64,000 nucleotides of DNA from Stappia sp. 28M-7 (lineage in GTDB: Bacteria > Pseudomonadota > Alphaproteobacteria > Rhizobiales > Stappiaceae), in contig NZ_JACMIA010000001.1 in assembly GCF_014252955.1 (NCBI RefSeq), positions 186,001 through 250,000 of the forward strand, written 5' to 3'. Below are positions 9,493-19,431 of the stretch, piece after piece. Position 1 is the stretch's first letter. Each line of letters begins with the position of its first letter. Below the pieces are notes generated by a model. The model had not been told where the DNA came from. It saw nothing but the letters and a program-made list of their open reading frames with translations, and did no database searches. A program made the translations under genes and the position numbers.

Positions 9493-10595
9493 ACGGCGCC
9501 AGCCGGACACCCGGCCGGGGAGGGTACCGCGCCGCGGTCCCCGCTTCGGACATGACCCATGTGGTTCTGGCCTTCGACGACAATCGGCTCGTCGGCGATC
9601 TTTTCGGCCAGTTCGACCAGAATCTCGCGCTTATCGAGCAGCGCCTCGGCGTCGATGCGGTGGCGCGGGGCAATCAGGTGATCATCAAGGGGCGCCATTC
9701 CGGCTGCGAGCAGGCTCGCCGCGCGCTGGAATCGCTCTATGCGCGCCTGCAGCAAGGCTACGAGCTGCATCCGGGCGACGTGGAAGGGGCATTGCGCATG
9801 GCCGCTGCGGAAGAAGCGCAACTCGATCTGCCGACCATCGAGCCGCGCTCGCATCTGACCTATGCCCAGGTTTCGACCCGTCGCAAGACGGTGCTGGCCC
9901 GCACCCCGGCGCAGGATGCCTATATCCGCGCGATGGACCGGGCAGATCTTACCTTCGGCGTCGGGCCGGCCGGTACCGGCAAGACCTTCCTTGCCGTCGC
10001 CTATGCGGCGGCGTTGCTGGAGCGCGGCGACGTGGCCCGGCTGATCCTGTCGCGTCCGGCGGTGGAGGCGGGCGAACGGCTCGGCTTCCTGCCTGGCGAC
10101 ATGAAGGAGAAGGTCGATCCCTATCTGCGCCCGCTCTACGACGCGCTCTACGAGATGATGCCAGCGGAAAAGGTCGAGCGCGGCTTGCAGTCCGGCATGA
10201 TCGAGGTCGCGCCGCTCGCCTTCATGCGCGGGCGCACGCTCTCCAACGCGGTTGTGATTCTGGACGAATCCCAGAACACCACCACGATGCAGATGAAGAT
10301 GTTCCTGACCCGCCTTGGCGAGAATTCTCGGATGATCGTCACCGGCGACCCGAGCCAGGTCGACCTGCCGCCGGGCCAGAAGTCGGGCCTGCGCGAGGCT
10401 CTGGCCCTGCTGGAAGGCGTCGAGGGCGTGGCACAGGTGCGCTTCACCGAGGTCGACGTGGTGCGCCACGAGCTCGTCGCCCGTATCGTGCGCGCCTATG
10501 ACGATGCGGGCCGCGAGGCGAGTGCCGAGCGCGATGCGGCCGAGGCTGCCGCCGAAGCCGCACGGCGGTCCCCACGGCGGGGCCCGGCGGCATGA
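9489..10595 (+). CDS. phoH: PhoH-like P-loop ATPase
   Basis: Cytoplasmic nucleotide-binding protein of 368 residues related to PhoH and YbeZ; it probably works with the adjacent YbeY in RNA and ribosome quality control. The N-terminal KH-like region (residues 24-110) precedes the ATPase. Walker A is GPAGTGKT (159-166), followed by the family signature SRPAVEAGERLGFLPGDMKE, and Walker B lies in AVVILDESQN. TTG 9489 is preferred because AGGAG lies 7 bases upstream. ATG 9552 (MTHVVLAFDD) is the alternative, and conserved similarity begins about there. ybeY overlaps the stop by ATGA. Confidence 0.92.
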   Translation: MNGASRTPGRGGYRAAVPASDMTHVVLAFDDNRLVGDLFGQFDQNLALIEQRLGVDAVARGNQVIIKGRHSGCEQARRALESLYARLQQGYELHPGDVEGALRMAAAEEAQLDLPTIEPRSHLTYAQVSTRRKTVLARTPAQDAYIRAMDRADLTFGVGPAGTGKTFLAVAYAAALLERGDVARLILSRPAVEAGERLGFLPGDMKEKVDPYLRPLYDALYEMMPAEKVERGLQSGMIEVAPLAFMRGRTLSNAVVILDESQNTTTMQMKMFLTRLGENSRMIVTGDPSQVDLPPGQKSGLREALALLEGVEGVAQVRFTEVDVVRHELVARIVRAYDDAGREASAERDAAEAAAEAARRSPRRGPAA

Positions 10596-11125
10596 GCCAG
10601 GGCGAAGCTGTGGTGCCGGAGATCGACGTTGCCGTCGAGGCCGACGGCTGGCCGGGCGAAGACGAGCTGGAAGCGCTTGTCGCGCGGGTCGTCGAGGTAG
10701 CCTGCCGCGAGGCGGAGCTGGAGCTGGTCGAGGGCGCGGAGCTCTCGGTCGTCTTTGCCGACGATGCGCGCGTGCGCGAGCTCAACCGAGACTGGCGCGA
10801 CAAGGATGCGCCGACCAACGTCCTGTCCTTCCCGGGCGGAGACGAGGAAGAGCCGCCTTTCGGTCCGCTTCTCGGCGATATCATCCTGGCCCGCGAGACG
10901 GTTGTGCGCGAGGCCGGGGAGCTCGACATCGCATTTTCCGACCACGTGACACATCTTGTTGCGCATGGATTCCTTCACCTTTTCGGTTACGATCACCAAA
11001 TGGAGGACGAAGCCGAGGAGATGGAGGCCCTGGAGCGGCGCATTTTGGCCGTTCTGGGTATTGCAGACCCTTACCGGGACCCTCTGGTGTCCGGAACCGA
11101 AACGGAGAGCGAGACGCCCGTGTGA
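10592..11125 (+). CDS. ybeY: endoribonuclease YbeY
   Basis: Single-strand endoribonuclease of 177 residues acting in 16S rRNA 3'-end maturation and 70S quality control. The zinc-binding signature HLVAHGFLHLFGYDH (H-x3-H-x5-H-x3-H) is intact, and the upstream block NRDWRDKDAPTNVLSFPG is typical. The N-terminal 15 residues and an acidic C-terminal tail vary in the family. The start overlaps the phoH stop, and corC follows closely, so these act as one operon. Confidence 0.96.
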   Translation: MSQGEAVVPEIDVAVEADGWPGEDELEALVARVVEVACREAELELVEGAELSVVFADDARVRELNRDWRDKDAPTNVLSFPGGDEEEPPFGPLLGDIILARETVVREAGELDIAFSDHVTHLVAHGFLHLFGYDHQMEDEAEEMEALERRILAVLGIADPYRDPLVSGTETESETPV

Positions 11126-11143
11126 GCGGGCGTGAAAACCGAT

Positions 11144-12277
11144 ATGAATGATACAGAGGTCCGAAGTACGACCGACACTCCGGCGTCGCAAAATGCGGCA
11201 GCAGGAGCGGCGGCAGAAGCCGCCCAGACCGACGGCGAACCGCAGCGATCGCTGCGCAGCGTGTGGTCCGATGCCCTGAAGCGGTTTGCCGGTCTGCGGC
11301 GACCGGGCAACGGTGCGGGCACGCTGCGCCAGAACCTCCAGGACGAACTGGCCCGCGAGGCCGACGACAGCGCGAGCTTCACGCCCGAAGAGCGCATCCT
11401 GTTGTCCAACATCCTGCGCCTGCGCGAGGTGCGGGTGGAGGACGTCATGGTGCCGCGCGCCGATATCGATGCGGTGGAGGACACCGTCACCGTTTCCCGG
11501 TTGATGGACGTGTTCCGCGAGAGCGGCCATTCCCGCATGCCGGTCTATCATGACGGCCTCGATGATCCGCGGGGCATGGTCCACATAAAGGACCTGATGG
11601 CCTATTTCGTCGGCCGCGCGGCCCCGGAAGAAAAGCGCGAGGGCCAGCGCAACGGCGAGGCCGGTACGACGGACGCCGGCGAGGCGCCGGCCAGCAACGA
11701 ACCGCAGATCTTCGACCTGACCCGCGTCGACCTCTCGTTGCCGCTGGCCGAGGCCAACCTGATCCGTCCGGTTCTCTTCGTGCCGCCGTCCATGCCGGCG
11801 ACCGACCTGATGGCGAAGATGCAGGCCGACCGCGTGCAGATGGCACTGGTCATCGACGAATATGGCGGCACCGAAGGTCTCGTCTCGCTGGAGGACATCG
11901 TCGAGACCGTCGTCGGCGACATCGAGGACGAACACGACGAGGACGAGGAGGCGATGATCCAGAAGGTCGCCGACGGCGTCTGGGTCGCCGATCCCCGCGT
12001 CCCGGTCGAGGAAGTCGAGGAAGCGGTGGGAACCGACTTCCAGCTCGGCGATCTTGCCGAGGAAGTCGACACGCTGGGTGGCCTGGTCTTTACCCTCGTC
12101 GGACGCGTGCCGGTGCGCGGCGAGCTGCTCGCCGCACGCGAGTTTCCCGGCTACGAGTTCGAGGTGCTCGACGCCGACCCGCGCCGTATCAAGCGGCTGC
12201 GGATCCGGGCGCGACGTCCCGAGGCCCGCCTCACGGAAACGCGCCGGCGCCTGCGCCGGCCGGAGTCGGCCAACTAG
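11144..12277 (+). CDS. HlyC/CorC (TlyC) family CBS-domain protein
   Basis: Cytoplasmic protein of about 377 residues without membrane segments. Order: a low-complexity N-terminus (1-60); a CBS pair around DVMVPRADIDAVEDTVTVSR and, after an unusual insert of about 45 residues, LVIDEYGGTEGLVSLEDIVE; then the C-terminal transporter-associated (CorC_HlyC) domain beginning near DTLGGLVFTLVGRVP. It resembles CorC, linked in enterobacteria to Mg/Co efflux, and in this gene order always sits next to lnt. GTG 11132 is an alternative start four codons upstream. Its true substrate is not known. Confidence 0.88.
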   Translation: MNDTEVRSTTDTPASQNAAAGAAAEAAQTDGEPQRSLRSVWSDALKRFAGLRRPGNGAGTLRQNLQDELAREADDSASFTPEERILLSNILRLREVRVEDVMVPRADIDAVEDTVTVSRLMDVFRESGHSRMPVYHDGLDDPRGMVHIKDLMAYFVGRAAPEEKREGQRNGEAGTTDAGEAPASNEPQIFDLTRVDLSLPLAEANLIRPVLFVPPSMPATDLMAKMQADRVQMALVIDEYGGTEGLVSLEDIVETVVGDIEDEHDEDEEAMIQKVADGVWVADPRVPVEEVEEAVGTDFQLGDLAEEVDTLGGLVFTLVGRVPVRGELLAAREFPGYEFEVLDADPRRIKRLRIRARRPEARLTETRRRLRRPESAN

Positions 12278-12303
12278 AGCGCAAACACGCAATCTTGATG
12301 GAA

Positions 12304-12342
12304 GCCGTGCCCGTGCGCCCGATGGCGCGCGGGCGCGGCTTT
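12304..12342 (+). terminator. hairpin after corC, likely terminator or attenuator before lnt
   Basis: A 16-bp stem (12304-12319 with 12324-12339; two G-U pairs, CGAT loop) is extended by AA/TT and followed by TTTCGCTT. It lies 27 bases after the corC stop. Confidence 0.65.
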
Positions 12343-12459
12343 CGCTTCACTTGACCGGTGCCGGGGTGCCGGGAATGGTCCGGTGACGGGCGACTGATTC
12401 GCCCTTGTGTTGCACGCATCGCGGACGCGCGCCGGATGCGCAAAGCAGGAGCCGACACC

Positions 12460-14055
12460 GTGCTGCGCCTCGCACAGGTTTTCCTTCTCGCTCATGGCTG
12501 GCGACGCTGGCTGCTGGCGGCTCTGGCCGGTGCCATCGCTGCGCTCGCCATGCCGCCCTTCGGGCTTTTTCCGGTCCTTGCCCTGTCGATGCCGGCGTTG
12601 GTCTGGCTGCTCGACGGAGCGATCTCGGACGAGATGGGCTGGGCGCGCCGCCTGCGACCGGGCTTTGCGATCGGCTGGTGGTTCGGCTTCGGTTTTCATC
12701 TGGCGGGCCTGTGGTGGGTCGGCCGGGCGTTTCTCGTCGAGGCGGACGTCTTTGCCTGGATGATTCCCTTTGCCGTCGTGCTGCTGCCGGCGGGCCTGGC
12801 GCTGTTCACCGGCCTTGCGACCCTGGTCGCCGGTCTTGCCTGGCGCGACGGGCCGGACCGGCTGTTGCTGCTGGCACTCGTGCTGACGCTGGCCGATTGG
12901 CTGCGCGGCCATGTGCTTACCGGCTTTCCGTGGAACCTGTGGGGCTATGCCTTCGGCGACTACACGGTCTTGATGCAGCCGGCGGCACTGGTCGGGGTCT
13001 ATGGGCTCGGTCTTCTTGTCGTGACCGTGTTCTGCGGGCTTGCCGGCTTTGCCGACGGCACGCGGGGCGGGCGGCGGATGGGGGGCGCCTCTCTGCTGCT
13101 GTTGGCCGTGGTCGCCGGCTATGGCGCCGCGCGCTTGTCGCTCGCGCCGGTGTCGGGCGGCGAGGAGATCGCGATCCGCGTCGTGCAACCCTCGATTCCG
13201 CAGGAAGAGAAGTGGCAGCCGGAAAACCGGGCGCGGGTGTTCCAGACCTATCTGGAGGCAAGCCGTGCGCCCTGGCAGGGCGCGGAGGGCGATGCCGAAC
13301 TGCCGCGTCTGGTGATCTGGCCGGAATCCGCGCCGCCCTTCCTGCTGACGGAGGCGCCGGAGGCGCTTGCCGCCATCGCCGATCTGCTGCGCGACGAGGA
13401 TACGCTGGTGACCGGGGCGATCCGCGCCAGCGTCGAGGATGCCGGGCGCCGGGTGTTCTACAACTCCGTCTTCGTCATCGACGGGGAAGGCACGATCCGC
13501 GACGCCTACGACAAGGTACGCCTCGTGCCCTTCGGAGAATACCTGCCCCTCGGCGATCTTCTGGAGGGGATCGGCCTGACGAAGCTGGTGGAACTGCCGG
13601 GAACCTTCCGCGCAGGCTTTCGCCACCGCACGCTGGAGCCGGTCGCCGGGCCGGCATTCCTGCCGTTGATCTGCTACGAGGCGATCTTCCCGCAGGCCGC
13701 TACAACCCGCGATGGCCGGCCGGGGTTTCTGCTGAACGTCACCAATGATGCCTGGTTCGGCGACACGCCGGGCCCCCGCCAGCATTTCGTCCAGTCACGC
13801 ATGCGGGCGGTGGAACAGGGGTTGCCGGTTGTGCGCGCAGCCAACACGGGCATATCAGGAGTTGTGGATCCCTATGGGCGGGTGCTGGAGATGCGCCCCC
13901 TGATGGAGGCGGCAACGATCGACACGCGGCTTCCTTCTGCGATTTCCGCAGGGGCATTTGCGCGATATGGACAGACTGCCTTGTCAATTTTCCTGATAGT
14001 TTTTCTTGGCACCCTTCTGATAACGCGTTACTTAGGTTATGCGCGTAATGATTGA
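12460..14055 (+). CDS. lnt: apolipoprotein N-acyltransferase
   Basis: Inner-membrane enzyme that adds the third acyl chain to lipoproteins. It has about 531 residues from GTG 12460, chosen because AGGAG lies 8 bases upstream; ATG 12436 would add eight residues. Six or so hydrophobic segments fill the first 200 residues (LLAALAGAIAALAMPPFGLF, GFAIGWWFGFGFHLAGLWWV). The periplasmic nitrilase domain follows, with the Glu-Lys-Cys triad in WPESAPP, YDKVRLVPFGEYLPL and ICYEAIFP. A final hydrophobic segment (LSIFLIVFLGTLLI) anchors the C-terminus. It would mature the lipoproteins of this genome, including the Omp19-like protein at 63.1 kb. Confidence 0.96.
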   Translation: MLRLAQVFLLAHGWRRWLLAALAGAIAALAMPPFGLFPVLALSMPALVWLLDGAISDEMGWARRLRPGFAIGWWFGFGFHLAGLWWVGRAFLVEADVFAWMIPFAVVLLPAGLALFTGLATLVAGLAWRDGPDRLLLLALVLTLADWLRGHVLTGFPWNLWGYAFGDYTVLMQPAALVGVYGLGLLVVTVFCGLAGFADGTRGGRRMGGASLLLLAVVAGYGAARLSLAPVSGGEEIAIRVVQPSIPQEEKWQPENRARVFQTYLEASRAPWQGAEGDAELPRLVIWPESAPPFLLTEAPEALAAIADLLRDEDTLVTGAIRASVEDAGRRVFYNSVFVIDGEGTIRDAYDKVRLVPFGEYLPLGDLLEGIGLTKLVELPGTFRAGFRHRTLEPVAGPAFLPLICYEAIFPQAATTRDGRPGFLLNVTNDAWFGDTPGPRQHFVQSRMRAVEQGLPVVRAANTGISGVVDPYGRVLEMRPLMEAATIDTRLPSAISAGAFARYGQTALSIFLIVFLGTLLITRYLGYARND

Positions 14056-14111
14056 CGGGCTGGCGGGCAGCACGGCATCATAACAACCGGGATATCCTGT
14101 TGCGTAGAACA

Positions 14112-14178
14112 GGTTGCAACCCTTTGAACCGGCGTCGGTTCTTCCTCGATGTTTTGATGTCCGGATACACGTATCCGG
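14112..14178 (+). promoter_or_regulatory. cluster of three palindromes upstream of the PraR-like gene
   Basis: Three perfect inverted repeats lie in 67 bases: GGTTGCAACC (14112-14121), GAACCG-gcgt-CGGTTC (14126-14141) and CCGGATAC-ac-GTATCCGG (14161-14178). They may be operators, possibly for autoregulation by the HTH protein just downstream. I cannot assign a binding protein. No T-run follows, so they are not simple terminators. Confidence 0.4.
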
Positions 14179-14262
14179 CGAGAACGTCTCGGGTCGAACA
14201 AAGAAACGCTGGGTAAGATAAGTATGGTCACAGCATTCGAAAGACCCGGAAAGAAGACGGAC

Positions 14263-14670
14263 ATGAGCAGCAAGAAGGCACCGAACCCCATCGACGTGCA
14301 TGTCGGCAGCCGCGTGCGACTGCGTCGCATGATGCTTGGCATGAGCCAGGAAAAACTTGGCGAAAGCCTTGGTATCACGTTTCAGCAAATTCAGAAGTAC
14401 GAAAAAGGCACCAACCGCATCGGCGCAAGCCGGCTGCAGCACATCGCCACGATCCTGAAGGTCCCGGTTGCCTTCTTCTTCGAGGATGCGCCCGGCACGC
14501 CGGAGGACGCCAGCGGCTTCGGCGAAGCCAAGCCGGCATCCTACGTGGTCGATTTCCTCTCCTCTTCCGAGGGCCTGTCGCTCAACAAGGCCTTCGTGCG
14601 GATCGAGGACGCCAAGGTGCGTCGCCGCGTCGTGGATCTGGTTCGCGCGCTGGCTGGCGAAGAAGTCTGA
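14263..14670 (+). CDS. XRE-type HTH transcriptional regulator, PraR-like
   Basis: DNA-binding protein of 135 residues. The helix-turn-helix covers roughly residues 15-70 (VGSRVRLRRMMLGMSQEKLG, then GITFQQIQKYEKGTNRIGAS), followed by ILKVPVAFFFEDAPG and a C-terminal SLNKAFVRIEDAKVRRRVVDLVRAL. This matches the family upstream of metK in rhizobia, where PraR controls biofilm and quorum-sensing genes in Rhizobium leguminosarum and reb genes in Azorhizobium. The assignment is from memory of the family. An in-frame ATG at 14224 would add 13 residues; similarity begins at KKAPNPIDVHVGS, so 14263 is preferred. Confidence 0.82.
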   Translation: MSSKKAPNPIDVHVGSRVRLRRMMLGMSQEKLGESLGITFQQIQKYEKGTNRIGASRLQHIATILKVPVAFFFEDAPGTPEDASGFGEAKPASYVVDFLSSSEGLSLNKAFVRIEDAKVRRRVVDLVRALAGEEV

Positions 14671-14686
14671 TACCAGGATTTGATGG

Positions 14687-14729
14687 TGCGGACGGGTGGT
14701 GACGGCAGCGCTGTCGCCCCCCGTCCGCA
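14687..14729 (+). terminator. long hairpin between the PraR-like gene and metK
   Basis: TGCGGACGGG (14687-14696) pairs perfectly with CCCGTCCGCA (14720-14729), and an inner GACGGC/GCTGTC stem extends the structure. No T-run follows. It may be a terminator for the regulator gene or part of the metK leader. I saw no SAM-II or SAM/SAH riboswitch consensus in 14671-14876. Confidence 0.45.
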
Positions 14730-14876
14730 GGGCCCGATGCTCCGCGGCGCGAATGCGCTGGCGCGGGTTGCGGTCCCGCATGGCTTGACGAGCCGTCGTC
14801 TTCGCTGGCATGTGTCGTGCGTGGCGGCGGGGTTCCCTGCCGCTTCTTTCTATTCTTCCCAGAAGGACGGTTGAAC

Positions 14877-16049
<1,173 letters not shown>

Positions 16050-16085
16050 CACTGCGCCGGGCCGCAAGGCCCCGGCCTGCCCTCC

Positions 16086-16120
16086 CGCCCGGCACCCAGG
16101 TGCCGGGCGGACTTCGTTTT
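16086..16120 (+). terminator. intrinsic terminator after metK
   Basis: A perfect 10-bp stem, CGCCCGGCAC (16086-16095) with GTGCCGGGCG (16100-16109), has a 4-base loop and is followed by GACTTCGTTTT. A second GC-rich hairpin lies just upstream at about 16057-16078. Confidence 0.85.
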
Positions 16121-16182
16121 CGCCGCTCCCATGTGCGCCGTGATGCGCCGGCCGGGGCGGCTGTTGCCGGACCTGCACGTAC

Positions 16183-16869
16183 ATGACCGACCACAGCAAG
16201 GGCTCCTTCTTCGGCCGCCGCGTCGGCAAGCCGCTGCGCGCACAGCGCCGCGAGGCCTTCGAGGCCGCGCTCCAGCGCTTGCAGCCGGATCTGGCGCAAG
16301 CTGCGCCGCAGGACCTGCGCGAGCTGTTTTCCGGCAAGGTCGATGCGGTCTGGATGGAGATCGGCTTCGGCGGCGGCGAGCATCTGCTGCATGAGGCGCA
16401 GCGGTTGCCGGACACCGGCTTCATCGGCGTCGAGCCCTTTGTCAGCAGTCTGGCCAAGGCTGTCGTCGAGGTCGATACGCAGGAACTGTCCAACGTTCGG
16501 GTCTATGGCGACGATGCGATCAAGCTACTGGACTGGCTGCCCGACGCCTCGCTCGACGGCATCTATCAGCTCTATCCCGACCCCTGGCCCAAGCGCCGCC
16601 ACTGGAAGCGCCGCTTCGTCAACCCGGTCAATCTCGACCGCATGGCGCGTGTCCTGAAGCCTGGCGCGCTCTACCGGTTCGCCAGCGATATCGACACCTA
16701 TGTCGACTGGACGCTGGCCCGTCTGCTGGCCCACCCCGCCTTCGAATGGACGGCGGAAGGTGCTTCCGACTGGCTTGTTCCCTGGCAGCCCTGGTCGGGC
16801 ACGCGCTACGAGGCGAAGGCCTATCGCGAGGGCCGAAAAGGCCACTATCTCGACTTCCGGAAGCTGTAG
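16183..16869 (+). CDS. trmB: tRNA (guanine-N7-)-methyltransferase
   Basis: SAM-dependent enzyme of 228 residues that makes m7G46 in tRNA. The SAM-binding motif is [12 protein letters not shown], and the acidic motif [11 protein letters not shown] follows. The catalytic/tRNA-binding block is [18 protein letters not shown], diagnostic of TrmB. The C-terminal [19 protein letters not shown] is also typical. It follows metK, the cofactor producer, after a terminator, so it probably has its own promoter in the 133-base gap. Confidence 0.95.
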   Translation: MTDHSKGSFFGRRVGKPLRAQRREAFEAALQRLQPDLAQAAPQDLRELFSGKVDAVWMEIGFGGGEHLLHEAQRLPDTGFIGVEPFVSSLAKAVVEVDTQELSNVRVYGDDAIKLLDWLPDASLDGIYQLYPDPWPKRRHWKRRFVNPVNLDRMARVLKPGALYRFASDIDTYVDWTLARLLAHPAFEWTAEGASDWLVPWQPWSGTRYEAKAYREGRKGHYLDFRKL

Positions 16870-16906
16870 CGCGGGGCGGCCGTATCCGGGCGGCGGGCGA
16901 ATTTTC

Positions 16907-16934
16907 TTGCGTTTGACCGCTATCCGCGTATAGT
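16907..16934 (+). promoter_or_regulatory. predicted sigma-70 promoter of the rimP-nusA-infB operon
   Basis: TTGCGT (16907-16912), a 16-base spacer and TATAGT (16929-16934) predict a start near 16941. The leader to rimP would be about 105 bases and would contain the hairpin at 16976-17012. Confidence 0.55.
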
Positions 16935-16975
16935 CGTGTCACTTAAATTCTCTAGCGGCTCGCATGAGCAGTATG

Positions 16976-17012
16976 AGAGTGGGTCCTCCCGGGGACCCGC
17001 TCTTTTTGTTTT
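16976..17012 (+). terminator. terminator/attenuator hairpin in the rimP leader
   Basis: An 11-bp stem (16976-16986 with 16993-17003; one G-U) with a 6-base loop is followed by TTTTTGTTTT, a textbook intrinsic terminator. It lies downstream of the predicted operon promoter and 35 bases before the rimP start, so it may attenuate the operon. It could also simply terminate trmB. Confidence 0.8.
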
Positions 17013-17046
17013 GGCGAACGCCCTTCGGCCCCACGGGGAGGCACAC

Positions 17047-17625
17047 TTGCAGGACCAGGAAACGCGGATCGTCCGGGAAAACGGACTGGAAGCCCGTATC
17101 GCGGCCATGCTCGAGCCGGCGATCGTCGATCTCGGCTTCCGCCTCGTGCGTGTCAAACTGTCCGGCGTCAACGGACTGACCTTGCAGATCATGGCCGAAC
17201 GCCCCGACGGCACGATGACCGTCGACGATTGCGAGGCGGTGAGCCGCGCGATTACGCCGGTCCTCGATGTCGAGGACCCGATCGACCGCGAGTACAATCT
17301 TGAGATTTCCTCGCCCGGCATCGACCGGCCGCTGGTGCGCGCCGTTGATTTCGAGCGCTGGCGCGGACATCTCGCCAAGCTGGAACTTGCCGTGCCGCGC
17401 GACGGCCGCAAGCGGTTCCGCGGCGAGATCCGTGCCGTCGAGGGCGGCGATCTCGTGCTGCGCCTCGAGGACTTGCCGGACGACGGTGAGCCGGATGTGC
17501 GCCTGCCGCTCGCCGACATCGCCGAAGCTCGTCTGGTGCTGACCGACGATCTCGTGGAGGCGGCACTGAAGGCCGACAAGGCGGCGCGCCGCAAGGCGTC
17601 CGCCAACGGGGCCGACAAGGACTGA
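17047..17625 (+). CDS. rimP: ribosome maturation factor RimP
   Basis: Cytoplasmic 30S assembly factor, 192 residues. TTG 17047 is chosen because GGGGAGG lies just upstream and RimP similarity starts here ([20 protein letters not shown]). The N-terminal alpha-beta domain includes the [20 protein letters not shown] signature, and the SH3-like C-terminal domain ends with the [12 protein letters not shown] segment. It heads the conserved rimP-nusA-ylxR-infB cluster. An upstream ATG at 16936 in the same frame would run through the terminator hairpin and is rejected. Confidence 0.94.
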   Translation: MQDQETRIVRENGLEARIAAMLEPAIVDLGFRLVRVKLSGVNGLTLQIMAERPDGTMTVDDCEAVSRAITPVLDVEDPIDREYNLEISSPGIDRPLVRAVDFERWRGHLAKLELAVPRDGRKRFRGEIRAVEGGDLVLRLEDLPDDGEPDVRLPLADIAEARLVLTDDLVEAALKADKAARRKASANGADKD

Positions 17626-17729
17626 TCCGCTGTTGCGGGCGAGAGGAAACGGAATTCCGAGGGAAGCGGCTTTGCCCTTCCAGATGACAGGAAGCGCCGG
17701 CGAGACCGGCGCGAGAGGAGTGGACTGAG

Positions 17730-19373
17730 ATGGCAATCAGTGCGAACCGGCTGGAGCTGCTGCAGATCGCGGATGCGGTCGCGCGCGAAAAGACGATCGA
17801 TCGCGGCATCGTGATCGCCGCGATGGAAGATGCGATCCAGAAGGCGGCGCGCTCGCGCTACGGCTCCGAAACCGAAGTGCGTGCCGAGATCAATCCGCGC
17901 ACCGGCGAGATCAAGCTGCAGCGCCTGCTGCTGGTCGTCGACAAGGTCGAGAATTCCTCGACCGAGATCGACAAGGAAGAGGCGCTTCGCCGCAATCCGA
18001 TGGCGCAGATCGGCGACTACATCGCCGAGCCGCTGCCGCCGCTGGACTTCGGCCGTATCGCCGCCCAGTCGGCCAAGCAGGTGATCGTGCAGAAGGTGCG
18101 CGAGGCCGAGCGTGACCGCCAGTACGACGAGTTCAAGGACCGCATCGGCGAGATCGTCAATGGCGTGGTCAAGCGCGTCGAATACGGCAACGTGATCGTC
18201 GATCTCGGCCGCGGCGAGGCCATCGTGCGTCGCGACGAACTGATCCCGCGCGAGCTGTTCCGCAATGGCGACCGCATCCGTGCGTATGTCTATGACGTGC
18301 GGCGCGAGCAGCGCGGCCCGCAGATTTTTCTCTCGCGTACCCATCCGCAGTTCATGGCGAAGCTCTTCGCCCAGGAAGTGCCGGAGATCTATGACGGCGT
18401 CATCGAGATCAGGGCGGTTGCCCGCGATCCGGGCTCGCGCGCCAAGATCGCCGTCATCTCCAAGGACAGCTCCATCGACCCGGTCGGCGCCTGCGTCGGC
18501 ATGCGCGGCAGCCGCGTCCAGGCGGTCGTCGGCGAGCTGCAGGGCGAGAAGATCGACATCATTCCGTGGAACCCGGATAACGCGACCTTCATCGTCAATG
18601 CGCTGCAGCCGGCCGAGGTGGCCAAGGTTGTCCTCGACGAGGATGCCGAGCGCATCGAGGTGGTGGTGCCGGACGAGCAGCTGTCGCTGGCCATCGGCCG
18701 CCGCGGCCAGAATGTGCGTCTTGCGTCCCAGCTGACCGGCTGGGCGATCGACATCATGACCGAGCATGACGAGTCGGAGCGTCGACAGAAGGAATTCACT
18801 GATCGCACGCAGCTCTTCATGGAAGCGCTGAACGTCGACGAGGTCGTCGGTCAGCTTCTCGCCTCCGAAGGATTTGCCTCGGTGGAAGAAGTGGCGTATG
18901 TCGAGCGCGAAGAGGTTGCCACGATCGAGGGCTTCGACGAGGAAACCGCCGACGAGATTCAGGCGCGTGCCCGCGAATATCTCGAGGAAATCGAGGCGAA
19001 GCTCGACGAGGAGCGCCGCGAACTTGGTGTTTCCGACGACCTCAGAAACATTAATGGCCTGACGACGGCTATGCTGGTCGCGCTCGGCAAGGACGGCGTA
19101 AAGTCCGTCGAGGACCTGGCGGGTTGCGCCACCGACGATCTCGTCGGCTGGACAGAGCGCGCCAACGGCGAGGTGACCCGTCACGAAGGCGCGCTGACCG
19201 GCTTCGATGTCAGCCGTGCCGAGGCCGAGGAAATGATCATGGCCGCGCGCATCGAGGCGGGCTGGATCACCGAGGCGGATCTTGCCGCGGATGAAGAGAC
19301 TGCCGAGGTCGAGGCCGAGGCGGACGAAAACGAGACGGGCATCGTTGCGACCGGTGTGGTGCACGAGGTCTGA
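17730..19373 (+). CDS. nusA: transcription termination/antitermination factor NusA
   Basis: RNA polymerase-binding factor of 547 residues that governs pausing, termination and antitermination. Order: NusA N-domain (1-130, starting [20 protein letters not shown]); S1 domain (about 135-200, [20 protein letters not shown]); two KH domains (about 230-350, including [15 protein letters not shown]); helix-hairpin-helix repeats (around [20 protein letters not shown] and [14 protein letters not shown]); then an acidic tail. ATG 17730 follows GAGGAGTGG. A 7-bp hairpin (17694-17700 with 17706-17712) sits just before that ribosome-binding site. Confidence 0.97.
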   Translation: MAISANRLELLQIADAVAREKTIDRGIVIAAMEDAIQKAARSRYGSETEVRAEINPRTGEIKLQRLLLVVDKVENSSTEIDKEEALRRNPMAQIGDYIAEPLPPLDFGRIAAQSAKQVIVQKVREAERDRQYDEFKDRIGEIVNGVVKRVEYGNVIVDLGRGEAIVRRDELIPRELFRNGDRIRAYVYDVRREQRGPQIFLSRTHPQFMAKLFAQEVPEIYDGVIEIRAVARDPGSRAKIAVISKDSSIDPVGACVGMRGSRVQAVVGELQGEKIDIIPWNPDNATFIVNALQPAEVAKVVLDEDAERIEVVVPDEQLSLAIGRRGQNVRLASQLTGWAIDIMTEHDESERRQKEFTDRTQLFMEALNVDEVVGQLLASEGFASVEEVAYVEREEVATIEGFDEETADEIQARAREYLEEIEAKLDEERRELGVSDDLRNINGLTTAMLVALGKDGVKSVEDLAGCATDDLVGWTERANGEVTRHEGALTGFDVSRAEAEEMIMAARIEAGWITEADLAADEETAEVEAEADENETGIVATGVVHEV

Positions 19374-19431
19374 TCCGGCAGGGTCCTGATCTGGCAGGGT
19401 CGGGGCCGACACGACCGGCGGAGCGATAAGG

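Noticed and set aside
14671-14876. SAM-responsive riboswitch upstream of metK
   Set aside because: The gap contains a long hairpin but not the conserved core sequences of SAM-II or SAM/SAH riboswitches as I know them.
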